Positions 23,902 through 32,322 of a stretch of 64,000 nt of DNA are shown one piece after another. Made by a program: the position numbers and the translations under genes. The stretch's first letter is position 1. Each line of letters starts with the position of its first letter. The DNA lies in NCBI GenBank assembly GCA_003054495.1, contig CP028514.1, positions 1,837,501-1,901,500 on the forward strand, written 5' to 3'. The stretch is from Carboxydocella thermautotrophica. Lineage in GTDB: Bacteria > Bacillota > GCA-003054495 > Carboxydocellales > Carboxydocellaceae. The notes beneath the pieces were generated by a model. The model was not told where the DNA came from. It saw nothing but the letters and a program-made list of their open reading frames with translations, and searched no databases.

Positions 23902-24105
23902 CCATCCGGGGTCATTTCAGCCATTGGCGGACTTTTTGCTTTCATTGTCGGTGCTATCCCGGGAATAATCAGTGTTATACTGGGTTTGAAACTGCGGGAG
24001 GCCAAAAAATACGCTGATCATTTGGTCATGATTGGTCTCGCTTTTTTATTCGGAATCTTTGCCGGTGCTGCTTCAATGAATATGATGAAGCCAAACACCT
24101 TCTAA
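23902..24105 (+). pseudogene. Remnant of a small membrane protein gene (5' end missing)
   Basis: The open stretch after a TAA at 23899 encodes GVISAIGGLFAFIVGAIPG, a second hydrophobic segment and an end MMKPNTF, about 65 residues with two membrane spans. No start codon precedes the first span and no ribosome binding site is seen. The ISAIGGLFAF segment recurs in the ORF at 24769, on the other side of the FmdE gene. I do not recognise the family. Confidence 0.5.
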
Positions 24106-24110
24106 TATTA

Positions 24111-24142
24111 ACAGGGAGGGCAAATTTTTGCTCTCTCCCTGT
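24111..24142. terminator. Terminator at the end of the formate dehydrogenase region
   Basis: ACAGGGAG / CTCCCTGT with an inner GCAAA / TTTGC helix lies between the remnant and the FmdE gene, in convergent orientation. T-runs are weak, so efficiency is uncertain. Confidence 0.6.
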
Positions 24143-24156
24143 CATGTATTGCAAAT

Positions 24157-24708
24157 TTACCAGCCACGATTATACTCCCCGGCACAGGGAATGCAGACAA
24201 ACTGACCATCTTTTACCCTGAGTCGGGCTTCCATCACTGATTCCCCGCACTCCGCACAGGTCCAGGACTTATAGATTCGGGCCCGCTCCGGAAATTCCAG
24301 TGGAATTTTTTGCACAGTACAAAAATCATCTTCCTGTAGCTCCAGTATAAACCGGATTCTTCCCTCCCGGTTAAGCCCCAGCTTTTCCAGTTCCTGACGC
24401 CAGCCGACGCTCTTTACCACTATTCTGATTGCTTCCCTGTTTTTCCTATTCCCTATTGTATACACCTGTTTGCCATAATCCCGGTAAAGCAAATTTCCTT
24501 TACCCAGAGTACAGCCCGTTAATACCTGAATAGCATCCACCCCACAGGCATCATTTTCCACAATCGCTACCAGCTCCTCATCCTGAGCTCGCTCTACCCC
24601 CAGCTCTTTAAGGGCGATTTGCGCTACCCGGTAGCCCACTGCCAGGCCAGGACATTCATGGCCGTGAAACTCTACACATCTTTCCCAGGGCGTTCTCGTT
24701 CTGTCCAT
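24157..24708 (-). CDS. FmdE-family protein with C-terminal zinc finger
   Basis: This 183-residue protein opens with CVEFHGHECPGLAVGYRVAQIAL, the signature of the FmdE (formylmethanofuran dehydrogenase subunit E-like) family. VENDACGVDAIQVLTGCTLGKGNL follows, with conserved Cys and His that bind metal. The C-terminus has a four-cysteine ribbon, C-A-E-C and C-I-P-C, of TraR/DksA type. Bacterial FmdE proteins often sit beside molybdenum or tungsten formate dehydrogenases; their role is not settled and may concern cofactor or redox handling. It lies downstream of fdhA on the same strand with about 230 bp between them, so co-transcription is possible. Confidence 0.85.
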   Translation of the reverse strand: MDRTRTPWERCVEFHGHECPGLAVGYRVAQIALKELGVERAQDEELVAIVENDACGVDAIQVLTGCTLGKGNLLYRDYGKQVYTIGNRKNREAIRIVVKSVGWRQELEKLGLNREGRIRFILELQEDDFCTVQKIPLEFPERARIYKSWTCAECGESVMEARLRVKDGQFVCIPCAGEYNRGW

Positions 24709-24768
24709 AACAGCTTCCCTCCATTCTGTAGAAAAATTATATACCTGTAGCTAAAATTTAGCAATAAG

Positions 24769-25035
24769 ATGGATAGGTGGGCAGGTTTTGTCGGCATTAT
24801 GTCCATTATTTTCGGCACCATTTCGGCCATCGGCGGTCTCTTTGCCTTTGCTGTGAGTGCGATTAAAAAAATACGCCGACCAGATTATAGCTTCCGGTGG
24901 CGATCAGACTCAGATGAACCTGTTGTTTATGAGCCTTACAATTTCCTTATCTTCACCGCACTGATTTTCAACTCCGGAATCTTGCAGACCGGATCAAAAG
25001 CTGCATTGGTCAGGACATTGGTTGGCGTCTCCTGA
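24769..25035 (+). pseudogene. Possible truncated small membrane protein gene, running into the end of fdhA
   Basis: ATG at 24769 opens an 88-codon frame whose first 35 codons encode a hydrophobic segment with ISAIGGLFAF, shared with the remnant at 23902. The second half is antisense to the 3' end of fdhA and looks non-coding. No ribosome binding site is visible. Most likely this is the 5' part of a decayed paralogue. Confidence 0.35.
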
Positions 25036-27620
25036 TAGTGGAAAGTGAGAAATACCATGCCCGGTGGCACCAGATCGGTTACCTGCACCCGGGTTTCCAC
25101 CCTACCGCGCCGGGAAGTCACTTCCACCCGGTCTCCATCCTTGATGCCAAAACGGTCTGCATCCTGTGGATGAATCTGCATCAGCTCCTCAGGCCGGATC
25201 AGATCCAGCCGGGTGCGCCGGGTCATGGAACCGGTATGGAACTGGTAGAGATTGCGGCCGGTATTGAGCAGAAGCGGATACTCAGCATCGGGTTCCTCTG
25301 CGGCCGGAATATGCTCAACGGCATGGAAGCGGCCTTTGCCGCGGGCGAATTTTTCCGCATGCAAGTAAGGAGTGCCGGGATGGCCGGGAGTAGGACAGGG
25401 CCACTGGATGCCACCTTTCTCCAGACGGGCATAGGTGATACCGCCATAGAGGGGATTGACCAGGGCGATTTCCTCCATAATCTGCTCCGGGCCCCTGGGA
25501 TAATGCCAGTCATGGCCCAGCCGCCGGGCCAGCTCCAGGATAATCTGCCAGTCCGGCCGGGCTTCCCCGGGAGGAGTGATGGCCTGGCGCACCCGCTGAA
25601 TGCGCCGTTCGGTATTGGTGAAGGTGCCATCTTTTTCAGCAAAAGTTACGGCAGGCAAAACCACATGGGCCAGCCGGGCCGTTTCCGTCAGGAAAATATC
25701 CTGCACCAGCAAAAACTCCAGGTTTTCCATGGCCTTGCGTACATGGTTGACATCTGGGTCAGCCAGCATGGGGTTCTCACCCATGATATACATGGCTGCA
25801 ATCTCGCCCCTTGCAGCGGCATTCATCATCTCTGTCAGGGTCAGGCCCGGAGTAGACGGCAGCTCAGTGCGCCAGATGGTTTCAAACTTCTGCCGGTTTC
25901 CCTCCGCTTCCACCAGCTGGTAACCGGGATAGTAGTTGGGCAGGGCCCCCATGTCGCAGGCACCCTGAACATTGTTTTGCCCCCGCAAGGGATAAACCCC
26001 GGTGCCGGGCCGGCCCACATTGCCGGTGAGGATGGCCAGGTTGGCGACAGCCAGTACATTCTGGGTACCGGAAGTATGCTGGGTGATGCCCATGGCATAG
26101 ATGATGCAGGCCCGTTCCGCCTGGCCATAAAGGCGGGCAGCAGCCCGGATTTGTTCCGCCGGCACGCCGGTGATTTTCTCTACCCGTTCCAGCGGATATT
26201 CCTCCACTTTGCGCCGGAATTCCTCAAAGCCTTCACTGCGCTCAGCTACAAAGGCCTGATCCCAGAGGTTTTCCTGCAATATTACATGCGCCAGGCCGTT
26301 AAGCAGGGCGATATCCGTACCGGGCCGGTGTCTGAGCCAGAGGTCAGCATAGCGGACCAGCTCGATGCGCCGCGGGTCGGCCACAATCAATTTGGCCCCT
26401 CGCTTCACTGCTTGCTTGATGCGGTAACCGGTAACGGGATGGGCCTCAGTGGTGTTGGCCCCGATCAAAAGCATAACCTGGGTTTCCAGTAAGTCATGTA
26501 TGGAGTTGGTCATAGCGCCACTGCCAAATGCTGTTGCCAGACCGGCAACGGTAGAGCTGTGTCAAAGGCGGGCGCAATGGTCGATGTGATTGGTATTCAG
26601 CGCCGTGCGCATCAGTTTCTGGAAAAGGTAATTTTCCTCATTGGTACATTTAGCTGAAGCCAGCCCGGCGATAGCCTGGCCGCCCCGCCGCTGCAAAATG
26701 TCCCGCAGGCGACTGGCAGCAAAGTCCAGGGCTTCCTCCCAGCTTACCGGTACCAGTTCCCCGTTTTTGCGCAGCAAAGGCCGCGTCAGGCGGTCTGGTG
26801 AGTGGACATAATCCCAGCCAAACTGGCCTTTAGCGCAGAGATGGCCCTGGTTGGGCCCGGCTTTGTCCCCTGTTACTCCCACAATCCGGTTATCCCTGAC
26901 TTTCAAAAATAACTGGCAACCGACTCCACAATAGGAACAGGTAGTCTGAACTTTGCGGATTTCCCAGTGACGACCCTGCCAGAGGGAGGATTTTTCCACC
27001 AGAGCCGCTACGGGGCAAACGTTGACACACATGCCACAGGCAGTGCAGGTGGTTTCCTGTAATGGGTCATCATAGGCAGATGTAACCTTGGTCTGAATGC
27101 CCCGGCCCATGAAATCATAGACATGGGCACCATTGACCTCAGCGCAGATGGCAACGCATTTGCCGCATTTAATACAGCGACCATAATCTCGGATGAAAAA
27201 GGGATTGGTGTCATCAATAGGAAAGACCTGTTTTTCCCCGTCCTTATAGGGAGTATCCTCCACCTGATAGCGATAACAGTAATCCTGCAAACGGCAGTCA
27301 CCATTGCGGGGACAGGTCAGACAGCGCAAATCATGGTTGGCAATGAGCAGGCGCAGAATTTCCCGGCGCGCCTCTACTACCCGCTCCGATTCGGTTTGAA
27401 TTTCCATCCCTTCTTCTACCGGAGTGGCGCAGGCGGCCAGCAGTTTGCGGGCCCCTTTTACTTCCACCACACAAAGGCGGCAACCGCCGAAAATAGGCAA
27501 CCCCTCTTCATAGCAGAGAGTGGGGATAAAAATGCCATTGTTCTGGGCTGCCTTGAGTATGGTCCATTCTTTCGGTACCGTATATTCCTGGCCATTGATT
27601 TTCAGACGTATCTGATTCAT
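24936..27620 (-). CDS. fdhA: Selenocysteine formate dehydrogenase, catalytic subunit with N-terminal ferredoxin domains
   Basis: One 894-residue gene is interrupted only by TGA at 26564-26562 (codon 353), read as Sec in the context H-C-A-R-L-U-H-S-S-T, the active-site position of Mo/W formate dehydrogenases. Residues 1-80 form a NuoG-like [2Fe-2S] domain (TLCYEEG, GGCRLCVVEV, AACATP). A Cys-rich NuoG-type stretch (RCLTCPRNGDCRLQDYC), two [4Fe-4S] motifs (CIKCGKCVAIC, CTACGMCVNVC) and the catalytic-domain cluster (CSYCGVGC) follow. The remainder is the bis-MGD domain, ending with a molydopterin dinucleotide-binding barrel. It oxidises formate or reduces CO2, passing electrons to the NuoF/NuoE-like subunits encoded just upstream. 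The ATG follows AAGGAGGTG. Confidence 0.95.
26533..26564 (-). promoter_or_regulatory. Sec UGA and bacterial SECIS element of fdhA
   Basis: After the UGA (26564-26562) a perfect 6-bp stem GTTGCC / GGCAAC (26549-26544 and 26538-26533) carries the loop GGTCT. The first loop G lies 19 nt after the UGA. The GGUCU loop is the same as in the SelB-binding hairpin of E. coli fdhF. Confidence 0.9.
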
Positions 27621-27632
27621 GGCTTCACCTCC

Positions 27633-29279
27633 TTAAGCCTGGGCCTGTAATTTGGCGGCCCGTTGCCGCATGCGCACCAGGGGCTTACAGACTCCGGCCG
27701 GACAATCCTGCCGGCGCACATGCAGTTCATATTCCTCCCGGAAATAGCGGAGAGTGCTGAGAACGGGATTGGGCGCCGATTGTCCCAAACCGCAAAGGGA
27801 AGAATCGATAATGTTGCGGCTTAAGCTTTCGATCCGCTCCAGATCCCCTTCCTGTCCTTTGCCTTCCACCAGTCGCTGCAGGATTTCCAGCAAACGGGTG
27901 GTCCCTTCCCGGCAGGGAGTGCATTTTCCACATGATTCCATGCGGGTAAAAGACAGGAAGAAACGGGCCAGTTCCACCATGCAGGTGGTTTCATCCATCA
28001 CTACCAGACCGCCGGAGCCCATCATCGCCCCGGCCGCCAGTAAAGAATCATAATCAATAGGCAGGTTCAGATGTTCTTCGGTCAGACATCCGCCGGAAGG
28101 CCCTCCGATTTGTACGGCTTTGAATTTCTTGCCACCGCGGATGCCACCACCAATATCGAAGATGATTTCCCGCAGGGTAATGCCCATGGGCACCTCCACC
28201 AGACCAGTATTGTTAACCTTGCCGGTGAGGGCAAAAACTTTGGTGCCCTTGCTTTTTTCTGTGCCAATGGCAGCATAGCGGGCCGCTCCCTGGTTGATAA
28301 TCAAGGGGACATTGGCAAATGTCTCCACATTATTGACATTGGTGGGTTTGCCCCAGAGACCGCTCACGGCGGGAAAGGGCGGACGGGGCCGGGGCATGCC
28401 CCGATTGCCCTGGATGGATTCAATCAGGGCTGTTTCTTCCCCGCAAACAAAGGCACCGGCACCCTGTTTGATTTTAATGCGGAAATTGAAACCTTTGCCC
28501 AGGATATTTTCCCCCAGATAACCTTTAGCTTCAGCCTGTTGCAGGGCAATCCCCAAACGTTTGACAGCCAGGGGATATTCGGCCCGGATATATATGTACC
28601 CCTCGTCAGCCCCAATGGCATAACCGGCAATCAACATGCCTTCAATAACAGCATGAGGGTCCCCTTCACAGATGCTGCGGTCCATAAAGGCCCCTGGGTC
28701 TCCTTCATCAGCATTGCAAACCACATATTTTTTGGTGCCAGGAGCATTCCGGGTAATCTCCCACTTGGTTCCGGTAGGAAAACCGCCCCCACCCCGGCCT
28801 CTGAGGCCAGAAGCTTTGATTTCGGCAATTACCTCTTCGGGGGCCATAGTAAGAGCTTTAGCCAGAGCCTGGTAACCCCCACTGGCCAGATAATCTTCGA
28901 TATTTTCCGGATCGATCAGCCCACAGCGGGCCAATACCAATCGTTGCTGTTTCTGGTAAAAAGGTACCTCATGGCGGGTTTTAACCTTCTCTCCCGTTTC
29001 CGGTACGGTATAAAGCAACTCTTCAGCCACCCGCCCTGCCTGCAGGGCAGCTGCTAAGTCTGGCGCCTGCTGGGGCTTGACCTGGCAATAGAAAATATCA
29101 TCGGGTTCGATTAAAACCAGGGGGCCCTGTTCGCAAAAGCCGTGACAGCCCGTGAATTTCAACTGAAACTTATCCGCCAGCCCCCGGGCGATGAGTTCCC
29201 GTTTCAGAGCCGCAAACAGCAGCCGGGAACGGGAGGAAACGCATCCCGTTCCGCCACAGATCAAAATGGTTTTCTTCAC
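27633..29279 (-). CDS. NuoF/HylB-like FMN and NADH-binding diaphorase subunit of formate dehydrogenase
   Basis: This 548-residue protein has an N-terminal thioredoxin-like [2Fe-2S] domain (ICGGTGCVSS, TGCHGFCEQGP). The NuoF core follows with the NADH/FMN site GLRGRGGGGFPTGTKWE and NADEGDPGAFMDR, then the cluster motif ESCGKCTPCREG near the C-terminus. It ends shortly after DCPAGVCKPL. The C-terminal two-cluster ferredoxin domain found in HydB/HymB-type bifurcating subunits is missing. It transfers electrons between NAD(H) and the FdhA clusters. The GTG start overlaps the stop of the NuoE-like gene. Confidence 0.9.
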   Translation of the reverse strand: MKKTILICGGTGCVSSRSRLLFAALKRELIARGLADKFQLKFTGCHGFCEQGPLVLIEPDDIFYCQVKPQQAPDLAAALQAGRVAEELLYTVPETGEKVKTRHEVPFYQKQQRLVLARCGLIDPENIEDYLASGGYQALAKALTMAPEEVIAEIKASGLRGRGGGGFPTGTKWEITRNAPGTKKYVVCNADEGDPGAFMDRSICEGDPHAVIEGMLIAGYAIGADEGYIYIRAEYPLAVKRLGIALQQAEAKGYLGENILGKGFNFRIKIKQGAGAFVCGEETALIESIQGNRGMPRPRPPFPAVSGLWGKPTNVNNVETFANVPLIINQGAARYAAIGTEKSKGTKVFALTGKVNNTGLVEVPMGITLREIIFDIGGGIRGGKKFKAVQIGGPSGGCLTEEHLNLPIDYDSLLAAGAMMGSGGLVVMDETTCMVELARFFLSFTRMESCGKCTPCREGTTRLLEILQRLVEGKGQEGDLERIESLSRNIIDSSLCGLGQSAPNPVLSTLRYFREEYELHVRRQDCPAGVCKPLVRMRQRAAKLQAQA

Positions 29280-29761
29280 TGCTCCATTCCCTCCTGTTGC
29301 CGGTATTGGGCCAGCACTTCCGTTACTTTTTCCGGAGTCATCTTACCGTGGGTATCATCATTGACAGTGATAACCGGGGCCAGGCCACAGGCCCCAATAC
29401 AGGCCACTGACTCCAGGGTGAATTGCAAATCCGGCGTGGTTTCTCCCGGTTTAATGCCCAGCTCCTTTTCCAGGGCCGCCAGCACCGCCGGCGCCCCCCG
29501 CACATGGCAGGCCGTGCCCATACAAATGCGAATGATATTTTTGCCCCGGGGTTCCAGATGAAACTGAGAGTAAAAGGTCGCTACCCCCAGCACCTTGGCC
29601 AGGGACAGGCCCAGCCCGGTTGCGATTTGTTCCAGCACCTCCCGGGGCAAATACCCCACCTGATCCTGAGCTTCCTGCAAAAGGGGGATTAGCCCCCCAT
29701 CACTGCCCCGGTACTTTTCGATCAGCCTGGAGATGTCTTCCTGTGGGATCGGTATTGCCAA
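29276..29761 (-). CDS. NuoE/HylA-like [2Fe-2S] subunit of formate dehydrogenase
   Basis: This 161-residue thioredoxin-fold ferredoxin has the four cluster ligands in C-M-G-T-A-C and C-I-G-A-C-G, as in NuoE, HydC and HymA proteins. It forms the diaphorase module with the NuoF-like protein. The start is a TTG at 29761 behind GGAGGGAGCGAG. It lies in the operon focA - nuoE-like - nuoF-like - fdhA. Together these form an NAD-dependent formate dehydrogenase; whether it bifurcates with ferredoxin cannot be read from sequence. Confidence 0.9.
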   Translation of the reverse strand: MAIPIPQEDISRLIEKYRGSDGGLIPLLQEAQDQVGYLPREVLEQIATGLGLSLAKVLGVATFYSQFHLEPRGKNIIRICMGTACHVRGAPAVLAALEKELGIKPGETTPDLQFTLESVACIGACGLAPVITVNDDTHGKMTPEKVTEVLAQYRQQEGMEQ

Positions 29762-29778
29762 ACTCGCTCCCTCCTCGA

Positions 29779-30633
29779 CTATACTCGCTTGTACAGATAA
29801 ACAAACCAGTAGGCCAGTCCGACAAAAACGGCTCCGCCAATAATATTCCCAATGGTAACAGGAATAATGTTCTTCCAGAACATCGTTGCCCAGGTCAAGC
29901 TGGCCAGGTCCCCCGGGGCCCCGGCCACCTGCCAGGCAGATTGTACCGCCGGTACATGTTTGACCAGCCAGGCAAAAGGCAGGAAATACATATTGGCGAT
30001 ACTGTGTTCAAAGCCGGAGGCGACAAAGGCGGTAATGGGAAAGATGATGGCCAGCAGTTTGTCGGACAGGGTGCGGCCCGCATAGGTCAACCAGACGGCC
30101 AGAACCACCAGCATATTGGCCAGGGTACCCCGGATCACCTGGGTGAGAAAATCATATTTCAGCTTGCCAAAGGCGATTTTCAGGGACTCCACCGCAAAGA
30201 AATGGTCCTTCACCGCATATTGCTGGGAATAATATACCAGCAGAGCTACCCCAAAGGCACCGATGAAATTGCCGATATAGACCAGCACCCAGTTGCGCAA
30301 CAGGTCCCTGAGGGTGATTTTGCGGGTCATATAGGCGATGACCAGGAGGGTATTACCGGTGAACAGCTCCGCTCCCGTGATCACCACCAGAATCAGGCCC
30401 AGGGAAAAGGCCAGACCGCCCAGTAACCGGGAAATACTATATCCTGTTTCCGCCTGAAACACCGCCATGGTATAAAATTCCCCGGCCAGAGCGATAAAGG
30501 CTCCGGCCAGAATCCCCAGCATCACCGTACTGCGCAGGCTGTTTTTGGCTTTTTTCACCCCGATACTCTCCGCCTTCTCGGTAACCGCATCAGGGGTGAG
30601 GATATCCACACTCAATTTGGGATGGTCAGCCAT
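29779..30633 (-). CDS. Formate/nitrite transporter family channel (FocA/FdhC)
   Basis: This 284-residue protein has six hydrophobic segments and typical FNT features: LAGAFIALAGEFYTM, GLILVVITGAELFTGNTL, NWVLVYIGNFIGAF and FVASGFEHSIANMYFLPFA. FNT channels pass formate, nitrite or hydrosulfide. As first gene of the formate dehydrogenase operon, a formate channel is by far the best reading. The ATG at 30633 has a GGAGGGAG site. Confidence 0.92.
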   Translation of the reverse strand: MADHPKLSVDILTPDAVTEKAESIGVKKAKNSLRSTVMLGILAGAFIALAGEFYTMAVFQAETGYSISRLLGGLAFSLGLILVVITGAELFTGNTLLVIAYMTRKITLRDLLRNWVLVYIGNFIGAFGVALLVYYSQQYAVKDHFFAVESLKIAFGKLKYDFLTQVIRGTLANMLVVLAVWLTYAGRTLSDKLLAIIFPITAFVASGFEHSIANMYFLPFAWLVKHVPAVQSAWQVAGAPGDLASLTWATMFWKNIIPVTIGNIIGGAVFVGLAYWFVYLYKRV

Positions 30634-30660
30634 GAACTCCCTCCTCTCGTTCTTTGTTCT

Positions 30661-30730
30661 CGCTTAGTTTGTCTGATTTTGGTCTGTTGTATTAGTGAAG
30701 TAAAGTGTCAGAATATCGGGAAACTAAGCG
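30661..30730. repeat. Perfect 10-bp inverted repeat upstream of the formate dehydrogenase operon
   Basis: CGCTTAGTTT at 30661-30670 and AAACTAAGCG at 30721-30730 are perfect inverted copies separated by 50 bp. They flank the likely promoter of the minus-strand fdh operon and lie just upstream of the divergent plus-strand gene. A regulator binding two half-sites is one explanation. Confidence 0.6.
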
Positions 30731-30751
30731 AAATTTGGCGGAAAGTATTGG

Positions 30752-30779
30752 TTGATTTTTTTTCCTGGTAATCTATAAT
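30752..30779 (+). promoter_or_regulatory. Promoter of the C39-like secreted protein gene
   Basis: TTGATT (30752-30757) and a perfect TATAAT (30774-30779) are separated by 16 bp, about 45 bp before the GTG start. Confidence 0.7.
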
Positions 30780-30822
30780 TTGCTTAGGGCGCCCTGAAAA
30801 ACAGTGAAAGGGGGATAAATAT

Positions 30823-31653
30823 GTGAAAAAAATATTTATCCTTTGTTTATTAGCAATTTTAACGTTTGGATTTAGTATACCTGTTCTTGCTGAATCACAA
30901 ATCGTTGATGAAACTATGATTAACAATCAGGCAGATTCGTTAACACCTGCCCAAATCGAACAGCTAAATAAAGAAGAAGCCAAAAAGTATCAACAGGTAC
31001 TTAAATATATTGAACAGCAAGCCAAAAATTTAAAAGCCCAAACCAGCATTACTCCTCAATGGACATATCCAGTTTCAAAAATTTTAAATGTCCCTTATCA
31101 TAAACAACTTTACAGTACCTGGTGTGGCCCTGCTTCAGCCTTACAGATTATTGATTATAATGGTAAATATAGCAGTGTATCAGGTAGTACTGAATATCAA
31201 AAACAGCAAACACTAGCAGATCAAATAGGTACAAATGATAACGGCTCAAACACTGTAAATATAAGAAATGTTCTTAATAACTATCTGAGTTCCATCCACA
31301 GCTGGACAGTAAAAAGAATTGACAGCAGTAGCGGTGCTTACGATACCCTTTGGAATATAATAGACTACAACATCTTTAACGCAAAGCAACCCGTACTGTT
31401 ATTGGTACAAACAAAATATCTGCCATATTATAACGGCCATGTTTCACAACATTATGTTGTTGTAGATGCTCTGACCAAATATATCGATGATGGCACCGGA
31501 CAGCCGGTAAAAAGCATTTCAACTGTAAGAATCGTTGATCCCAATCCTAACTCCAGTTATACCGGCTATCATACAGTAACTTTCAATGACCTATATAATG
31601 CGGCAATAGGATATTTTGACAGTGGAAGCCAGTATTATAATGTTTGTTATTAA
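30823..31653 (+). CDS. Secreted C39-like cysteine peptidase-fold protein
   Basis: This 276-residue protein has a clear Sec signal (MKKIFILCLLAILTFGF, cleavage near VLA-ES). A Gln/Lys-rich helical linker is followed by a papain-like C39 domain: the catalytic Cys is in Y-S-T-W-C-G-P-A-S-A, and the His probably in HVSQHYVVVDALTKY, followed by DPN. Proteins of this type are secreted peptidases of unknown target. The start is GTG at 30823 behind AAAGGGGGA; an ATG two bases earlier is followed at once by TGA. A+T-rich compared with the neighbouring operons, it may be a recent arrival. Single-gene transcript with its own promoter and terminator. Confidence 0.8.
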   Translation: MKKIFILCLLAILTFGFSIPVLAESQIVDETMINNQADSLTPAQIEQLNKEEAKKYQQVLKYIEQQAKNLKAQTSITPQWTYPVSKILNVPYHKQLYSTWCGPASALQIIDYNGKYSSVSGSTEYQKQQTLADQIGTNDNGSNTVNIRNVLNNYLSSIHSWTVKRIDSSSGAYDTLWNIIDYNIFNAKQPVLLLVQTKYLPYYNGHVSQHYVVVDALTKYIDDGTGQPVKSISTVRIVDPNPNSSYTGYHTVTFNDLYNAAIGYFDSGSQYYNVCY

Positions 31654-31674
31654 TTGAAGATAGACAAGTTCGTA

Positions 31675-31707
31675 CACACGGCAATTAGCAAAATCTATTG
31701 CCGTGTG
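31675..31707 (+). terminator. Terminator of the C39-like gene
   Basis: The 11-bp perfect stem CACACGGCAAT / ATTGCCGTGTG is followed by TAATTCATTTTTTT. Confidence 0.9.
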
Positions 31708-31748
31708 TAATTCATTTTTTTATATATGGATGAGGAGAGGATAGAACA

Positions 31749-32270
31749 ATGAAAAGATTATTCCTTTTTCTCCTGTTATTAACCATGATTTCCGGTTGCC
31801 AGCAAAACCCTCAGTCCACAAAACCTGACAGGGAAATTAACCAGCTCAAATCAGATATAACCTATCTCGAAGAACAGGTCCGGATTTTACAGGATGAATT
31901 GAAAAAAGCCAAAGAAGATATTATCACCCTGGCAACTGTTGATATTGATGGCAAAACCCCTCGAGATGTAGTCCTGCAGTATTTGCAAGCCGCTAAACGT
32001 AGAGACTGGAAAGCTATGTACAAAGTTTATCAGGTGCCGGATGATATGTCGTATACTGAATTTAAACAGTCCATGGATAGAGTTAACTATGTAAAATTGC
32101 TTGAATTTCAAGTGGGAAATTTTGAAGTTCTTTCAGGTAATCATGCCATTGTTTATGTTACTTATACTGATAAGTTTAGCGATGGACGGATTGTCAAAGA
32201 AGTGAATGAACCCTGGAGCTGCGTTAGAGTTAACGGCAGATGGATGGTCAGATGGCTACCCCGGCAATAA
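31749..32270 (+). CDS. Lipoprotein with coiled coil and NTF2-like domain, unknown function
   Basis: This 173-residue protein has a lipoprotein signal (MKRLFLFLLLLTMISGC, lipobox ISGC). A short coiled coil (residues about 30-60, Leu/Ile heptads in LEEQVRILQDELKKAKED) follows. The C-terminal part resembles an NTF2-like fold (TPRDVVLQYLQAAKRRDWKAMYKVY, ending WSCVRVNGRWMVRWLP). Several Bacillota lipoproteins with DUF4829/DUF4878-like domains look like this, but I cannot name the family with certainty. It lies after the C39-like gene and before convergent sigE. Confidence 0.65.
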   Translation: MKRLFLFLLLLTMISGCQQNPQSTKPDREINQLKSDITYLEEQVRILQDELKKAKEDIITLATVDIDGKTPRDVVLQYLQAAKRRDWKAMYKVYQVPDDMSYTEFKQSMDRVNYVKLLEFQVGNFEVLSGNHAIVYVTYTDKFSDGRIVKEVNEPWSCVRVNGRWMVRWLPRQ

Positions 32271-32296
32271 AAAACCCTCCCGCCTGAGCAGGAAGG
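32271..32296 (-). terminator. Terminator of spoIIGA-sigE
   Basis: A stem CCTTCC / GGGAGG with a bulge and loop TCAG is followed by GTTTTTTATT on the minus strand, just past the sigE stop and next to the end of the convergent lipoprotein gene. Confidence 0.7.
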
Positions 32297-32322
32297 TCAT
32301 CTCTCATAGATAAATTTCTCTG

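Noticed and set aside
25038-26492. Plus-strand ORF of 484 codons
   Set aside because: It is entirely antisense to fdhA, has no recognisable protein features and no ribosome binding site; a composition shadow.
24936-27620. fdhA as two separate genes or a pseudogene split by a stop
   Set aside because: The single in-frame UGA is at the known selenocysteine position and is followed by a near-perfect SECIS hairpin; the frame is otherwise intact.
28071-29057. Plus-strand ORF of 328 codons
   Set aside because: Antisense to the NuoF-like gene; no start signals or family features.
30661-30730. The inverted repeat as a terminator
   Set aside because: The arms are 50 bp apart, have no T-run, and lie in a divergent promoter region.
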